This document shows, piece after piece, positions 1 through 9,821 of a stretch of 23,735 nucleotides of DNA. Position 1 is the stretch's first letter, and every line of letters begins with the position of its first letter. The DNA lies in the NCBI GenBank assembly GCA_036939355.1, contig JALLAP010001064.1, positions 1-23,735 on the forward strand, written 5' to 3'. Origin of the DNA: Thalassiosira profunda (lineage: Eukaryota > Bacillariophyta > Thalassiosirophyceae > Thalassiosirales > Thalassiosiraceae). Position numbers and translations under genes: made by a program. The notes beneath the pieces are model-generated. The model did no database searches. It saw only the letters and a program-made list of their open reading frames with translations, and was not told the DNA's origin.

Positions 1-228
1 TGGGAGCCATCGTGGCGTCAAACAGCTGAACATGCTCCTCTTTGGGGCGCACGCCCAAAGACCAAATGCGGGCGATGGCGATGGCGATTGCGATTCCACT
101 CTGCCCGCAAATGGAACACCGCGAGAGGCAACACCACGGTGCACCGGCGACGTTGCCATCATCATCGGCGGAATTGTCCTGGCCGTTGCCAGGGGCGACG
201 CGAGACGCCGCGCAACCAGGTTGAACAT
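1..228 (-). CDS. Partial N-terminal coding region, possible mitochondrial protein (runs off left edge)
   Basis: An ATG at 228-226 on the minus strand opens a frame with no stop down to base 1 (76 codons). The first 20 residues (MFNLVARRLASPLATARTIP) are rich in R, A, S and L and lack acidic residues, as in a mitochondrial presequence. The last 25 or so codons are doubtful. A second frame over bases 1-110 also looks protein-like, and a 74-nt intron (donor GTGGAA near 88, acceptor after TTCAG near 25) could join the start to an exon beginning LFDATMAP. That donor lacks the G at +5 seen in every other intron here. The family cannot be named from this fragment. The C-rich (sense strand) tract at 297-350 lies upstream, as it does for other minus-strand genes in this window. 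Confidence 0.4.
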   Translation of the reverse strand, partial: MFNLVARRLASPLATARTIPPMMMATSPVHRGVASRGVPFAGRVESQSPSPSPAFGLWACAPKRSMFSCLTPRWLP

Positions 229-296
229 TCTATTGGCGGCTTCCGCGAGATTTCGACAGAGCGTAGACGGGGAAGTTGGTCGGGCAGGTAGACGTT

Positions 297-350
297 GGGG
301 CGGGAGGGTGGGCGGGGAGAGGGCGGGGCGGGGGGAGGGGGCGGGGGGTG
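297..350 (+). other. G-rich tract (candidate G-quadruplex / promoter-proximal element)
   Basis: Almost uninterrupted runs of three to six G separated by one to three bases on the plus strand. This satisfies the usual four-run G-quadruplex pattern several times over. It lies 70-120 nt upstream of the minus-strand ATG at 228. The rest of 229-796 shows no convincing gene. It has an AT-rich patch at about 351-450, a perfect 12-nt palindrome (ACGATATATCGT, 756-767), and a GCACAT-C-ATGTGC inverted repeat at 790-802 that overlaps the first possible ATG of the next gene. Confidence 0.45.
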
Positions 351-796
351 TATTATTGGATACAAACACAAATAAATTCACTGCAAGTTGCAGGGGATTT
401 TTGTATTCGATAACAATAGGGATACTTTATTGATAATAAATTTTGCAAGCTTCCCATGAATTGGCTGCGTGTCGCTGGAGTAAATGGTGCTAGGTAGTAC
501 GATGTTGGTTCACAACTCACGCACTGATGTCAAAGTGATGTCGTATCGAGTATCTCAGTACGAATTTAGTCTATTTCGGTGCAGGGAAGTACGATGTGAT
601 GGCCAACCAGGCGGCGTTCCAAAAACAGCGCCACGTCCGCCCGGCCCAGCTCCGCGGCAAAGCGGCCAGAAGCAGGGATTGCACGTTGAAGAAGGAGCGA
701 CGACGATGATTTGCAAGGGATCGATATGACAGGACCGAGTGAGGTCGAAGAGTCTACGATATATCGTCCTCATAATCTGAAGAACACGCGCACATC

Positions 797-2342
797 ATGT
801 GCATCTGCAAGCCCCATCCGCAAGTCCGACGCCGCGTTCCCTCCATGAGCTCGAAGATGAAGGACACTGCCGACCGACGAATGGGCAAGGCCGATCGACG
901 AAGCGCGCACATCGTGAGTGGCAGCCCGCGCCTCTCCTCGGCCCTCACCGTCCTCGTGGGCGTCGCCCTTGCCTGTCTCGCCGGAGGAGGCGATGCCCGA
1001 CCGCGACGGCAAGCGTCAGGCTTCGGCATTGGCAACTACGACGCCATCGGCCTCCTCCGCTCCGTTCGTCGATACCTCACTTCCATCGACGAGGAAGACT
1101 CTTCTGATGCGAGTTCATTGCTCGCGCAGGAGCAGGTGGAGTCTTATCTTCGAGACGGTTTTGTGGTCGTTTCCGGACTGCTCGAGGACGTCGAGATGAG
1201 CAGCCTCGTGGAGGCGGGCGAAGGCCTCATCTCGAAGCACGTCGCGAAGGCAGGCGGGACTCTGTCGAAGGGTAACTTCCAGGTGCATGAGTTTGGGCTA
1301 CTATTCAATGACGAAAGATTTCGGGACGTGGCTCTTCAGTCTCGGTTGCCCGTAGCGGCCGCAGAGCTCCTACAGCTGGATAGGGAGACGCAGAACTTGA
1401 GGGTCCTCAAGTGAGTGATGCATGTTCCAGCCTGCCATGCCTCGATGCCTCGATACATGTCTTACCAATTTGCAATTGCAGGGACGTATTTCTAGCAAAG
1501 GGACACGAATCAACGAGTTCCTGCGGATGGCATGTGGACGACCAACTCTTCTGGCCAGCCGGTGAGTTCTCGTATGGCACTCTGCGGTATCTGAAATCAT
1601 GCGTTCGTCTCTCACCCTTTGCAACTGGCCCATCATTTCAGCGTACAAGCTGCCCTCGTCAGACATTGACCAATCAGGGTTGAACGCTTGGATCGCCATT
1701 GACGACATGCCAATCGAGAATGGCGGAAGCATGGCCGTGTCGCCACAGTCGCATGCCTCCGACTTTTCCTGGAGGGCCGAAGCATTTGATGCTCTCAACT
1801 TCAACGAGCAGTTCGGCAATGGCGTGTCGAAGGATGAGTTGTTTGATTTGGTCAAGATGGGTAGGGTTGATACGTGCGGCCTGGAGAAGGTAGCCCCGGC
1901 AGTGTACGATGACATCGAGTTGTCCAAGCAGGAGTTCAGCTTCAAGAGAGGCGATGTTATCTTCATGAACCGCTGGTTGTTTCACAAGAGCACTGACTTT
2001 ACGGAGAAGGGAAAGTTGGCGCTCCAAGCTGTGCATGATTCGTTTGGCGGTGATAGGGGCGAGCCGCCGATGCTCAAGCGATATTCTCTTCGGTACGTCG
2101 CGGGAAATACCTCGTTGCCAGGAGGCTTCATGACCGAGCTCAGTGTCCTGGCATCAGACGGATTCAACTCAGGCAAGAAGCTAAACGAAGTGAGGGGCGA
2201 TTGGTACCCAACAGTTTGGCCAGAAGTCGACGCTGACGTGCATGAGAGAATAGAGGATCTCAACAAGAATGAGATGCCCGTTGCACAAGAAAAGTTCGGT
2301 GCCATCATGGCGGAGGTCATGGGCCTGTTCGCGAAGAGATAG
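797..2342 (+). CDS. Phytanoyl-CoA dioxygenase (PhyH)-like Fe(II)/2-oxoglutarate oxygenase, 3 exons
   Basis: Exons are 797-1410, 1482-1561 and 1642-2342 (464 codons plus stop). Both introns start GTGAGT and end CAG, and the joins keep the frame. The family call rests on WHVDDQLFW, which straddles the expected H-x-D iron ligands (H222, D224), the conserved segment around GLNAWIAIDDMPIENGGS, and a late FMNRWLFHKS with the distal histidine. PhyH-type enzymes use Fe(II), O2 and 2-oxoglutarate to hydroxylate acyl-CoAs or other small molecules; the substrate here is not predictable. The usual arginine that binds 2-oxoglutarate just after the distal histidine is not obvious (KGKLALQ follows). A hydrophobic stretch, LTVLVGVALACLAGG, near residues 48-62 resembles a signal peptide or anchor. 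Starts at 845 or 881 in the same frame would place it closer to the N terminus and make secretion more plausible. The gene ends 44 nt from the stop of the opposite-strand peptidase gene. Confidence 0.85.
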
Positions 2343-2386
2343 CATCATTACTGTAAATTAGCTGTTCCTCTAAAAGGAATGCAGCC

Positions 2387-5300
2387 TCAATTGCGCTTCT
2401 TTTCGTCGCCACGGCCTCTCATTGCCCACAACCCAACACCGACCGCAGCGGCTGCGGCCGCTGCAAACCGAACGGTAGTCTTGTGTTTTCCGAGAAGCCT
2501 AACCAAACTTTCACCCGCCCCAGCCTCCCCATAGCTGATCGAAGGATCGAACGCAACCAGCGACTTCCTTTTGTTGAGGAGATCATCCATCGTCAAGGCA
2601 CGGTGCGTGCCACCAATCCAACCAGACTTTTCGGGCTGCAGGTTAAGTGGGAACGTTTTGCCGTAGACGAAGGATACTACTCTCGACCGAGACTCCTTCT
2701 TCAGCACCAACGAATCATAAACTCGAGCAAGCGTCGTCTTGTCCAGTGACCTGAGGGCGTTGGCCATCACCTGCGGATTTGCCCAGCCCAAGTCCTGCTC
2801 CGAATGGCCGCTGCCTTCCATCAAGGCCTCAGGACCGTACCTCCGAATGCGAGCCATGTTGATCGAGGCCTCGTCACCCAGTTTTCGGATCGGCTTGGTC
2901 AGCGTTCGGGCGAGCGAATCGGCGTGGTCAGACATCTCTGACTCGTCCATGTCTTCGAGCCGGCTCCTGAAGTTGAGAAGGAAGTCGTCGATTCGGTTCG
3001 CCACTTCCACGGGTGTTTCCTTTCGGCTGAGCACGAAAAGCACCAGAGAGTCGACGGCTGTCGTGAGAGGGACCGCTCCAGTCTGCTCCTCGAACAAATC
3101 AGGCTGACGTGACGAGTAATCAACGTCTACGAGCGGGAAAGGCAGACAGTCGTTTAGTAATCGCAGCGTTGAACACAGGGCACTCGCAACGGCACTCACC
3201 ATAATAGCTGCTGACAATCTATCAAATGGCAGTAGGGGCATTCAGTGAGAATGTGAAAGCGGCACGAGGATTGATGAGATTGATGCACTAGCTCACGTAT
3301 CCAAGCTGCTGTTTTGTCCGGAGTTCGTTGAAGCACGGTTCCTTTACCAGCTTGCAAAGCAATCGAATAGCCGCGCTCTGTTGCAAGCTCTCGCCTGAGC
3401 TCAACGCTTTGCCTTTGAAGCCTTCAAGTTGCGATTGGAAGGTGACAATGACGGCGCCGTTTTCTTCGCAAGAGTAGTCAAGGCGTCAGACATAACAAAC
3501 ACGACAACTCGAGTGCGTCTGAGATGTCGACATACCTTCCTTCGGATTCTTGCTGGAAAAGTGAAGTTCGACATCTTCTCCTGGCACCAGCCTCCGTTCG
3601 AATGTACCTGGCACCCACGGGCTGTATTGGGGGTGTGCCTCGCGTTCTGTCAATGCCTTGGTCTGTGTGCTTTCCACGATGGACGTGGCCTTGTCAAAAA
3701 GTGCCTTGGCATCACGCTCCGCGACATTGCCCGTATAGAACACTTCCACCACCATATCTCTGTCGGCCCAAATCTCTTTGTGCTGCTCCAAGACGTCATC
3801 CAACGTCATTGCCTCTGCCAGTTCGAGGTTGTGCTCGACTCCCAATCCTTTCGAGCTCAGCAGCATGTTTCTGTAGTAGAGCGCCAAAGAATCGGCACGA
3901 CGCGATTCGAAGTAGCTTTTCAGGCCTCGGATCTGCTTATCCTTCGTCGTGGTGAAGTACGATTGTTGAATGAACGATTCGTCCTGGCAGAAATCAGAGA
4001 GCAGCTTGATGGCTAAGTCGGACAGGCGATCAGAGTAGCCGCTGCATGAGAGAGTAAACCCTGCGGAGGACTTTGACAGCGACCACCCTAGTCCAGCAAG
4101 AAAAGCGTCATAGGTATCCTGCGCCAGCGCCTGGGAAAAGACGCTGGTAACATAGTTGGATCGCATCGCAGTCGTGGCGTCAAAGCCCCAGCGACCATCC
4201 TCGTCTGCTTTATTCTCGGCCGTCGCCGTGCGAAGCAGAATCGTGACGCTCGCTTTGGGCAGGGCGTATCTGTCGTCGAGTCTCCACCACAGGCGACCGT
4301 TCGGCTGGTTGACAACCAGGTTGGGAGGCTCGATCGCCTTCTCGATCCGTTGGACCTTTGCCTCTTCAGGCAGATCCTCGCACAGATCCAAGGATCGCGG
4401 AATGTATCGGTTTGGCGCGGGTAGATGAAGGGATGAATCGTCTGAAGGGCCAATGCTCCACATGTGGATGTCCTCGTCGTCGACAGGCGATAGGAAGTAC
4501 TCGACGCCATACCACTTTTCGGTCTGCTTTCCAAAGCCTGGCTCTTCGCTTTCCTTCCCTCCTTCGTAGCGCGCCTCCATTTCCTTCCATGCATCGTCGC
4601 TGCATCGCTCAATGAAGCAGTTTTCGGGCACGATGCTTTGGCAAAAACTCAATACCTCCTCCAGCTGTAGCGTGTCCCCGTTCTCGTTCAACAAGCTTCC
4701 CGCCGACAGACTCATTTCTGTTCCGTACTTGGATATACTTTGCGCGACAGACGGTGCAAAGCTGTAGACGGCGCCAGGGCTCGTCTGGTGGAAATGTAGA
4801 CGGTCGAGTGCGGCTACCTCGTCCCATATACGCCGCAATTCGCTGCCATCACTGCATGTGCCGTCCTCACTGGCATTGCTCTCTTTCGACAGCGACTCCT
4901 CTGCGACGCCACAGAGTAACTTTCCATAGTCGAATATCGCCCTTGCGACTTCCTTCCAGCGGTCCTCTCCATCCTCGGTCATGTTCACTTCTATCTTGAA
5001 CAACGTTTGATCTGGCCCTGCAACACGGTTTCCAGCGATCAACGAGGAGATAAATCCACGATCCTGCAGATATGCAAACGCACTCCCGGGCCCTTCGTGC
5101 CCAAAGAGATGCGACAGCAAAGACGTTGGGGAACGGTCGGGAATGTGCCAAGTAGGAGGGAGCGGGAACATGAGCACCAGTTTCCGCACCGACTGCAGAG
5201 GCTTCGTCGTCACGATCACGGGCCATTTGCCACCCTGCAGTTCTGGTCGAAACGCCGGGCGGTGCTGCACCTTCTCTGCGGCCTGGACTGAGATTGGCGG

Positions 5301-6417
5301 TGCGTCTGCCACTGCCACCCCAACCATTTCAGCAGCTGCTGCTTGCATCGCTTGCCATTTCTCTTGGCTGAGCGGCGTCGCATCATCAGCATCGTCGTCG
5401 TTGGGGTTGTGTTCGCCGCCACCTTCCAGCCAACGGTCCGGGATTTTTCCGAACCGAGGGACGACCCATGTCTCCAGTTCGTCCAGCGATTGCGGCCCTA
5501 TCAAAACGGCCGTCATATTCTTCGGTCGATAGTGACGCTTATGAAAGGCGAGAAGGGCAGAGCGAACGAACTCTGCCTGGTCGTTCTCGTCGTACTTGCC
5601 ACCACCAATGATCTTCAGAGTATCATGCAGAGGATGTGTCGAGTCTTCAGGTGGGGATCCCGGCTCGGTATCAGCACCATTCTCAGTGTCATTGGCAGCG
5701 GCATCACTAGAGGCACATGCCGGGAGGGTGATCCGATTCCCAGTGGAAAACTTGGAGTAGTGATGCTCGCCGTCCGCAAGACTCTTCAACACTTGCAACC
5801 GCCGGCGCCCGTCGCTGACGAGATTCTTGCTATTTTCGGAGTCGACCGCTTGCACCTCCCTCTGCGTGCCACTTTTTGTGAACAACGGGCTGACGAAGAA
5901 ATTACTGAAAATGTCCAGAGCCTTCTCCCCGTAGTCCGCCAAGACATCGAATTGGTACGTCGTCTGCAGGCAGCATGAATATTGGTTGGACATCGTTGAT
6001 AGCAAGCATCAAATGTAAAAGTAGACAAATCTTACGTGGGTCATGCTGGTAGACGCATTCGACTTCCCCCCGTGCTGTGCCAGGAATTGTTTGTATTCGT
6101 TTTCCTCTGGATAGGCTGCAAAGACATCGCGGGGAGTGACATAAATAATGCGCAATGTACCGACGAGCAAACTTAATCAATTGTAACTCACCCTTCGACC
6201 CCAAAAAACACATATGCTCAGTAAAGTGGGCGAGGCCGGGGAGAGCCCTGGGATCGGAGGAGGCCCCGGCGTGGACGCTGACGGAGGCAGCAAAGTGCTT
6301 CGATTGTGGATCGTTGACAAGCAGGACTGTTAGTCCGTTGTCTAAAAGTAGGGGCCGATACGTGCGATAATCGGCGTCCCCTTTGATGACGGGCGGCAGG
6401 GGCGTTGCCTGGCTCAT
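2387..6417 (-). CDS. IDE: Insulysin-type M16A zinc metallopeptidase (insulin-degrading enzyme homologue), 6 exons, C-terminal hydrophobic tail
   Basis: Exons in coding order are 6417-6192, 6115-6036, 5963-3536, 3463-3297, 3218-3200 and 3126-2387. They sum to 3660 nt, giving 1219 residues. All five introns (72-78 nt) are GT-AG with G at +5. The inverted zinc motif is HFTEH (H64, E67, H68), followed by YPEENEYKQFLAQHGGKSNA and REVQAVDSE, where E145 is the third ligand. The H68-to-E145 spacing of 77 equals that between H112 and E189 of human IDE. The C-terminal half carries the family mark CFNELRTKQQLGY, completed by IVSS across an intron. Family members close around and degrade peptides such as insulin, amyloid fragments or cleaved presequences. 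Unusual features are a 19-nt exon 5, a low-complexity insertion after residue 175, and a C-terminal hydrophobic segment (about 1193-1209, alanine-rich) followed by RGRGDEKKRN. No N-terminal signal is visible. The gene is divergent from the sulfatase. Confidence 0.95.
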
Positions 6418-6607
6418 GGCGATTGCAAGATGATCAGAATCAGCCCGGGCGGGGCGAGGATGCCGTCGGCGGGCGCGGCGCGGCGGGGCGGGGGGCGGGG
6501 AAGGGGGGGGTTTGTGATGTCGTTGGTTTGCAAATTTGCAAAAAAAATATCAAATCTGCAACTCAAACTTCAGTTAGCTCACACCCGGAGAAGGTGTGGA
6601 GAGGACG
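6418..6607. promoter_or_regulatory. Shared divergent promoter region with G-rich tract
   Basis: The 190 nt between the ATG codons of the peptidase gene (minus) and the sulfatase gene (plus) must hold 5' ends and control sequences for both. Bases 6446-6510 are G-rich on the plus strand, ending in eight consecutive G, and can form G-quadruplexes. This is followed by an AT-rich stretch with TTTGCAAATTTGCAAAAAAA (about 6526-6547). No canonical TATA box is evident. The promoter role is inferred from position only. Confidence 0.5.
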
Positions 6608-8383
6608 ATGGGTAGACCCGGCGGCCAAGCAATGAAGCGCGGCCGCCGCCCCAACATCGTGCTCATCATTACGGATCAGGAGCGGGCCCACACCCACTGG
6701 CCGCCCGGATGGGCGGAGGAGAATCTGCCTAACCACTACGATCGCCTCATCTCGTGCAATGGCATGAAGAATCGGTCGTCTGTGACATTTCCCAATGCCT
6801 TCACAGCAACGACGGAATGCAGCCCCAGCCGCGCTTCGCTTCTCACCTCCTCCTACCCGACCGAGCATGGCGTGAAGACTACGCCGGGCGCCCTCGATCC
6901 CCGATCGGATCTGGGCCTGGATTTCTTGGCCGAGGGTGCACCTAAGGAGAGTCCGCAGTGCCCAAACCTCCTCCGGCTCCTCTCGGCCACAAAAGGATAC
7001 GACGTCGCATGGAAGGGCAAGTGGCATCTGTCGCCGCCCCTGCGGTCCAGCACGAAGCAATCCACCTTTCTGAACTGGTACGGAGCGACCTCGCCGTGGA
7101 ACCCGCCAGATGCGGGGCATTCATTGAGCCATCCGGCCACATTGGGAGGTGGGCGCAAATACAACCACGACGGCAGATTCTTGCGGGGCGCAAAACGAAG
7201 GTTTGAGACACCGTACAAATTGAGCGACAATGCATTTGATGGAGCGGCCAAGGTGGTTGACCCATACGTCAGCACCGATGATAGCAGCGACAGTTCGAGA
7301 GAAGGGGAGGCGGAGGAAGAAGAATGCATCTTTGACTTTTTGGCCAAGCACACGCTTCCAACATCCAACGGAGATGCACCAAATGCATCGTCGGCGGAGA
7401 CGCAGCAACCGTTCTTTCTTATTGCATCACTCGTCAACCCTCACGATATCTGGGCATCGGCGTGCTTTGCACACCTGACCGACGAAGAATTCTACAAGGA
7501 GACGGGGTATCATCCCAAAGACTTTCAATCGCTGCCCATTGACCTGCCGCCGAGTCACAAAGACGATCTGTCGACAAAGCCGGTGATCCAGCAGCTTCTG
7601 CGGGGCCATCCGGTGTTCGGCGACCTTTCCGACAAAAACGGCACGGAGCAGAGCCAGAGCGATGCCTTGCGGTATGTGAGATTCTACGCCTATCTGCACA
7701 AGCTTGTGGATGCCGAAATCGGCACTCTCTTGGATGCACTGGAGGCCACGGGCCAAATGGACGACACAATCATCGTGCGAATGGCGGACCACGGAGAGCT
7801 TGCATTGAGCCACGGCCTGCGAGAGAAGCGGATGCAGTGTTACGAAGAGACGATGGGCATACCTTTGGCAATCAATTATCCGAGCGGCTGGTTTGGTGGC
7901 GAGGGTAACAGCACTGCAAAGACTGCTAGCTTTGGCGACTTGATCTGCTCCATCGACGTTCTCCCAACAATCGCTGAGCTTGCCGGTGTCGACTGCTCCA
8001 GCTACCGCTACCGGGGAAAATCCCTCGTTCCATTCTTAAAGAGCAACGAAGATTCTGACGAGAAGCGAGAGGAAATCCTATTTACGTTCGACGAAGCGTT
8101 GGCGCCCCCGGGTATCGCCGGCTACGTTCGATGCATACGAACGCAAAGCCACAAATACGCAGTTACTTTCACGCCCGACGGTGGAGTTATGGAGTACGAG
8201 TTGTACGATTTGGAGGCGGATCCGTACGAGATGAACAATCTGGTCGGAGCTGGCGTTGAGCCAGACGAGGGCTGGTTTCATTTCCACGAAAGATTGACGC
8301 AGTTGATGAAGACAATGGGGGCCGTGCCAACAGAGTTCGACTGGGTCAAGTTGTCACAGCCAAGGAAGTATAGCTGGGGCTAG
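6608..8383 (+). CDS. Sulfatase (alkaline phosphatase superfamily), type I formylglycine
   Basis: A single open frame of 591 residues from the ATG at 6608; a second ATG at 6632 is possible. The catalytic CSPSRASLLTSSYPTEHG (C71) is the sulfatase signature in which cysteine is converted to formylglycine. Near the start, RPNIVLIITDQ is the N-terminal metal-binding strand with one D where DD is common. GKWHLS (K138, H140) and ADHGE (D394, H395) supply further active-site and metal ligands. Near the C terminus, YELYDLEADPYEMNNL is typical of sulfatases acting on small or polysaccharide sulfate esters. The substrate is not predictable; algal sulfated polysaccharides are possible. There is no signal peptide, although formylglycine is normally made in the ER. 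A stop (TAG, 6575-6577) closes the frame upstream, so a signal would need a missed 5' exon. Its 3' end faces the small gene at 8537. Confidence 0.9.
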   Translation: MGRPGGQAMKRGRRPNIVLIITDQERAHTHWPPGWAEENLPNHYDRLISCNGMKNRSSVTFPNAFTATTECSPSRASLLTSSYPTEHGVKTTPGALDPRSDLGLDFLAEGAPKESPQCPNLLRLLSATKGYDVAWKGKWHLSPPLRSSTKQSTFLNWYGATSPWNPPDAGHSLSHPATLGGGRKYNHDGRFLRGAKRRFETPYKLSDNAFDGAAKVVDPYVSTDDSSDSSREGEAEEEECIFDFLAKHTLPTSNGDAPNASSAETQQPFFLIASLVNPHDIWASACFAHLTDEEFYKETGYHPKDFQSLPIDLPPSHKDDLSTKPVIQQLLRGHPVFGDLSDKNGTEQSQSDALRYVRFYAYLHKLVDAEIGTLLDALEATGQMDDTIIVRMADHGELALSHGLREKRMQCYEETMGIPLAINYPSGWFGGEGNSTAKTASFGDLICSIDVLPTIAELAGVDCSSYRYRGKSLVPFLKSNEDSDEKREEILFTFDEALAPPGIAGYVRCIRTQSHKYAVTFTPDGGVMEYELYDLEADPYEMNNLVGAGVEPDEGWFHFHERLTQLMKTMGAVPTEFDWVKLSQPRKYSWG

Positions 8384-8536
8384 GTGCTTCTCCCTGATCA
8401 GTTCATTTGCCCATAGGCAATTGCATCGCGCAAAAGGTAGCAAAGCACCCCTGTCTTCTCCTAAATCCTAATGCATCTCTCTAGCTCTTTGTCCCTTCCT
8501 ATGAATGCACACAGATGCTGCCAACCCACATATGCA

Positions 8537-8989
8537 CTACGGATATCGAGGATAGTTGTCGGGTCGCGGATTGGGCGCTTGGTGCCCCCGCACTTCCTTC
8601 CCCCGCTTTTTGTAGTAATCCACCCGCGCCGCCTCGTACGCTGCCGCCGCGAATCCCCCAACAAGTGGTCGGTGTTCAGGCCCCCCGCTTGCCTTCGGAT
8701 TTGTCGCCTGCGGCGGCGAGGGCGCCTTTGGCTTGTGTTGCGGCTGCTTGCCGTCTTCGCCCTCGGAATCGTCGAGATCTGCCAGGCCCGCGAGTGCCCC
8801 CCGCATCGCCAGCGGGTTGAGGCTGTTTCTCTGTTTGGCCTTCCCAACGGATGGCAGCGACGTCTCGTGTCCGTCATCGCCCTCTCCAACAGATGTTTTA
8901 GCCGTAGGTGCAGCGGAAGGCTCGTCCCGCCGGCTCGGAGAGAAGCCGTCGCCGTAGCCGTCGTCCTCCTTTGCATGTGCATCCACCAT
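8537..8989 (-). CDS. Small hydrophilic protein of unknown function
   Basis: A 150-residue frame starting at a true ATG (8989-8987). I do not recognise a family. The first 70 residues are low-complexity, rich in S, P, G, D and E. The middle has LAMRGALAGLADLDDSEGED. The C terminus holds the most ordered-looking part, GGFAAAAYEAARVDYYKKRG (about residues 110-130), which reads like a conserved short helix, and ends in DNYPRYP. There are no membrane segments or signal peptide. It may be a nuclear or RNA-binding accessory protein, but that is a guess from composition. Overlapping frames on both strands are long because the region is GC-rich, so the call is moderate. Supporting it are the position convergent with the sulfatase gene (153 nt between stops) and the G-rich tract just upstream, as at other genes here. 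Confidence 0.5.
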   Translation of the reverse strand: MVDAHAKEDDGYGDGFSPSRRDEPSAAPTAKTSVGEGDDGHETSLPSVGKAKQRNSLNPLAMRGALAGLADLDDSEGEDGKQPQHKPKAPSPPQATNPKASGGPEHRPLVGGFAAAAYEAARVDYYKKRGKEVRGHQAPNPRPDNYPRYP

Positions 8990-9005
8990 TGGCGACCTTC
9001 CGCTT

Positions 9006-9094
9006 GGGGGTCGGGCGGGCGCGGGGGAGGAGGACGAAGTGCACCGTTGGGCGCCGGGGGCCGGGGGCGGGGGAACAGGTAACAGGGGGGAGAA
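9006..9094 (+). other. G-rich tract upstream of the small minus-strand gene
   Basis: Repeated runs of four to six G on the plus strand, hence C on the sense strand of the gene starting at 8989. It has G-quadruplex potential and a similar position and strand to the tracts at 297-350, 6446-6510 and 21434-21446. Promoter or 5'UTR function is inferred only. Confidence 0.4.
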
Positions 9095-9461
9095 GTGAAG
9101 ATGAAGATTCGCGAAGATTCATTTTTTATGTCGCAAAGATTTTTCAAAGGCGGCCCGCCACCGAGCCAAAAGGCTCGCCCCCCCGCGGCGCCGCCCCCAG
9201 CACGCATATAATGAGAAGAATGGTAATTCATCCAGCACGCGCTGCCCGACGGACACACTTTATCATGTTGTTTTACTGGAGATGTAAAAAAGCTAACTCG
9301 ACTCGAATTCCTACGTAGACGGTAGTATCTTTATTCGTGTGTCACATGTGACTTTTTTCCTGACGAAAAGGGGGGAACGGGCAAACGCACAAGATTTCGT
9401 TGCCGTTCCTTCCGTCCGCCAGCGGTTCCCTCACGACAATGAACGTCCTCCCTCCCCAGTA

Positions 9462-9658
9462 GGGGGCGTCGTCGAAATGAGCATGATACCATCGCTCTCC
9501 ATGCCGACTTTTTGTGCACATCGTATCTCCATCATCATCGCCACCATGTTTGCAAAAAAGTCGGCATCCAGAGGTGGTTTCCGGGCCGCAGGAGCCGGTG
9601 GTCGGTGCACCCGTCGGTGGGACGGCGTTGGGCGGCCTCGGCGACGAACCCGCCCCCT
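9462..9658 (+). repeat. Diverged direct duplication, copy 1
   Basis: About 197 nt beginning GGGGGCGTCG and ending GACGAACCCGCCCCC matches 9822-10019 at an almost constant offset of 360 nt. Only a 1-nt indel near the start and one in the terminal C run are needed. By eye about four bases in five agree, and the last 35 bases are nearly identical. Shared landmarks are TACCATCGCTCTCCA, TTTGCAAAAAA, GCAGGAGCCGGT and GGGCGGCCTCGGCGACGAAC. The 160 nt between the copies is not duplicated. No convincing gene covers it. Open frames on both strands span both copies, but they start at GTG and show no clear excess of silent changes. Confidence 0.8.
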
Positions 9659-9821
9659 ATGGCAGGCTACACCCTCCCAAGCCGCGCCACCGTGGCCCCC
9701 GATGGTGCCTATGGTATCGGCCGTGGCTGTTCTGGCTCTCCAGCCGCTCTTGTCGCCGATATTGCCGCCATCGAACCCATCATATGCCGCAGGACGCAGG
9801 TGGAGCTGACGGCCAGTCTGT

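Noticed and set aside
5343..5978. Plus-strand frame of 211 codons
   Set aside because: It lies entirely antisense to conserved insulysin exon 3.
8471..9082. Plus-strand frame of 203 codons
   Set aside because: Its translation is Arg/Pro/Cys-rich without domain-like order; the opposite-strand 150-residue frame is more protein-like.
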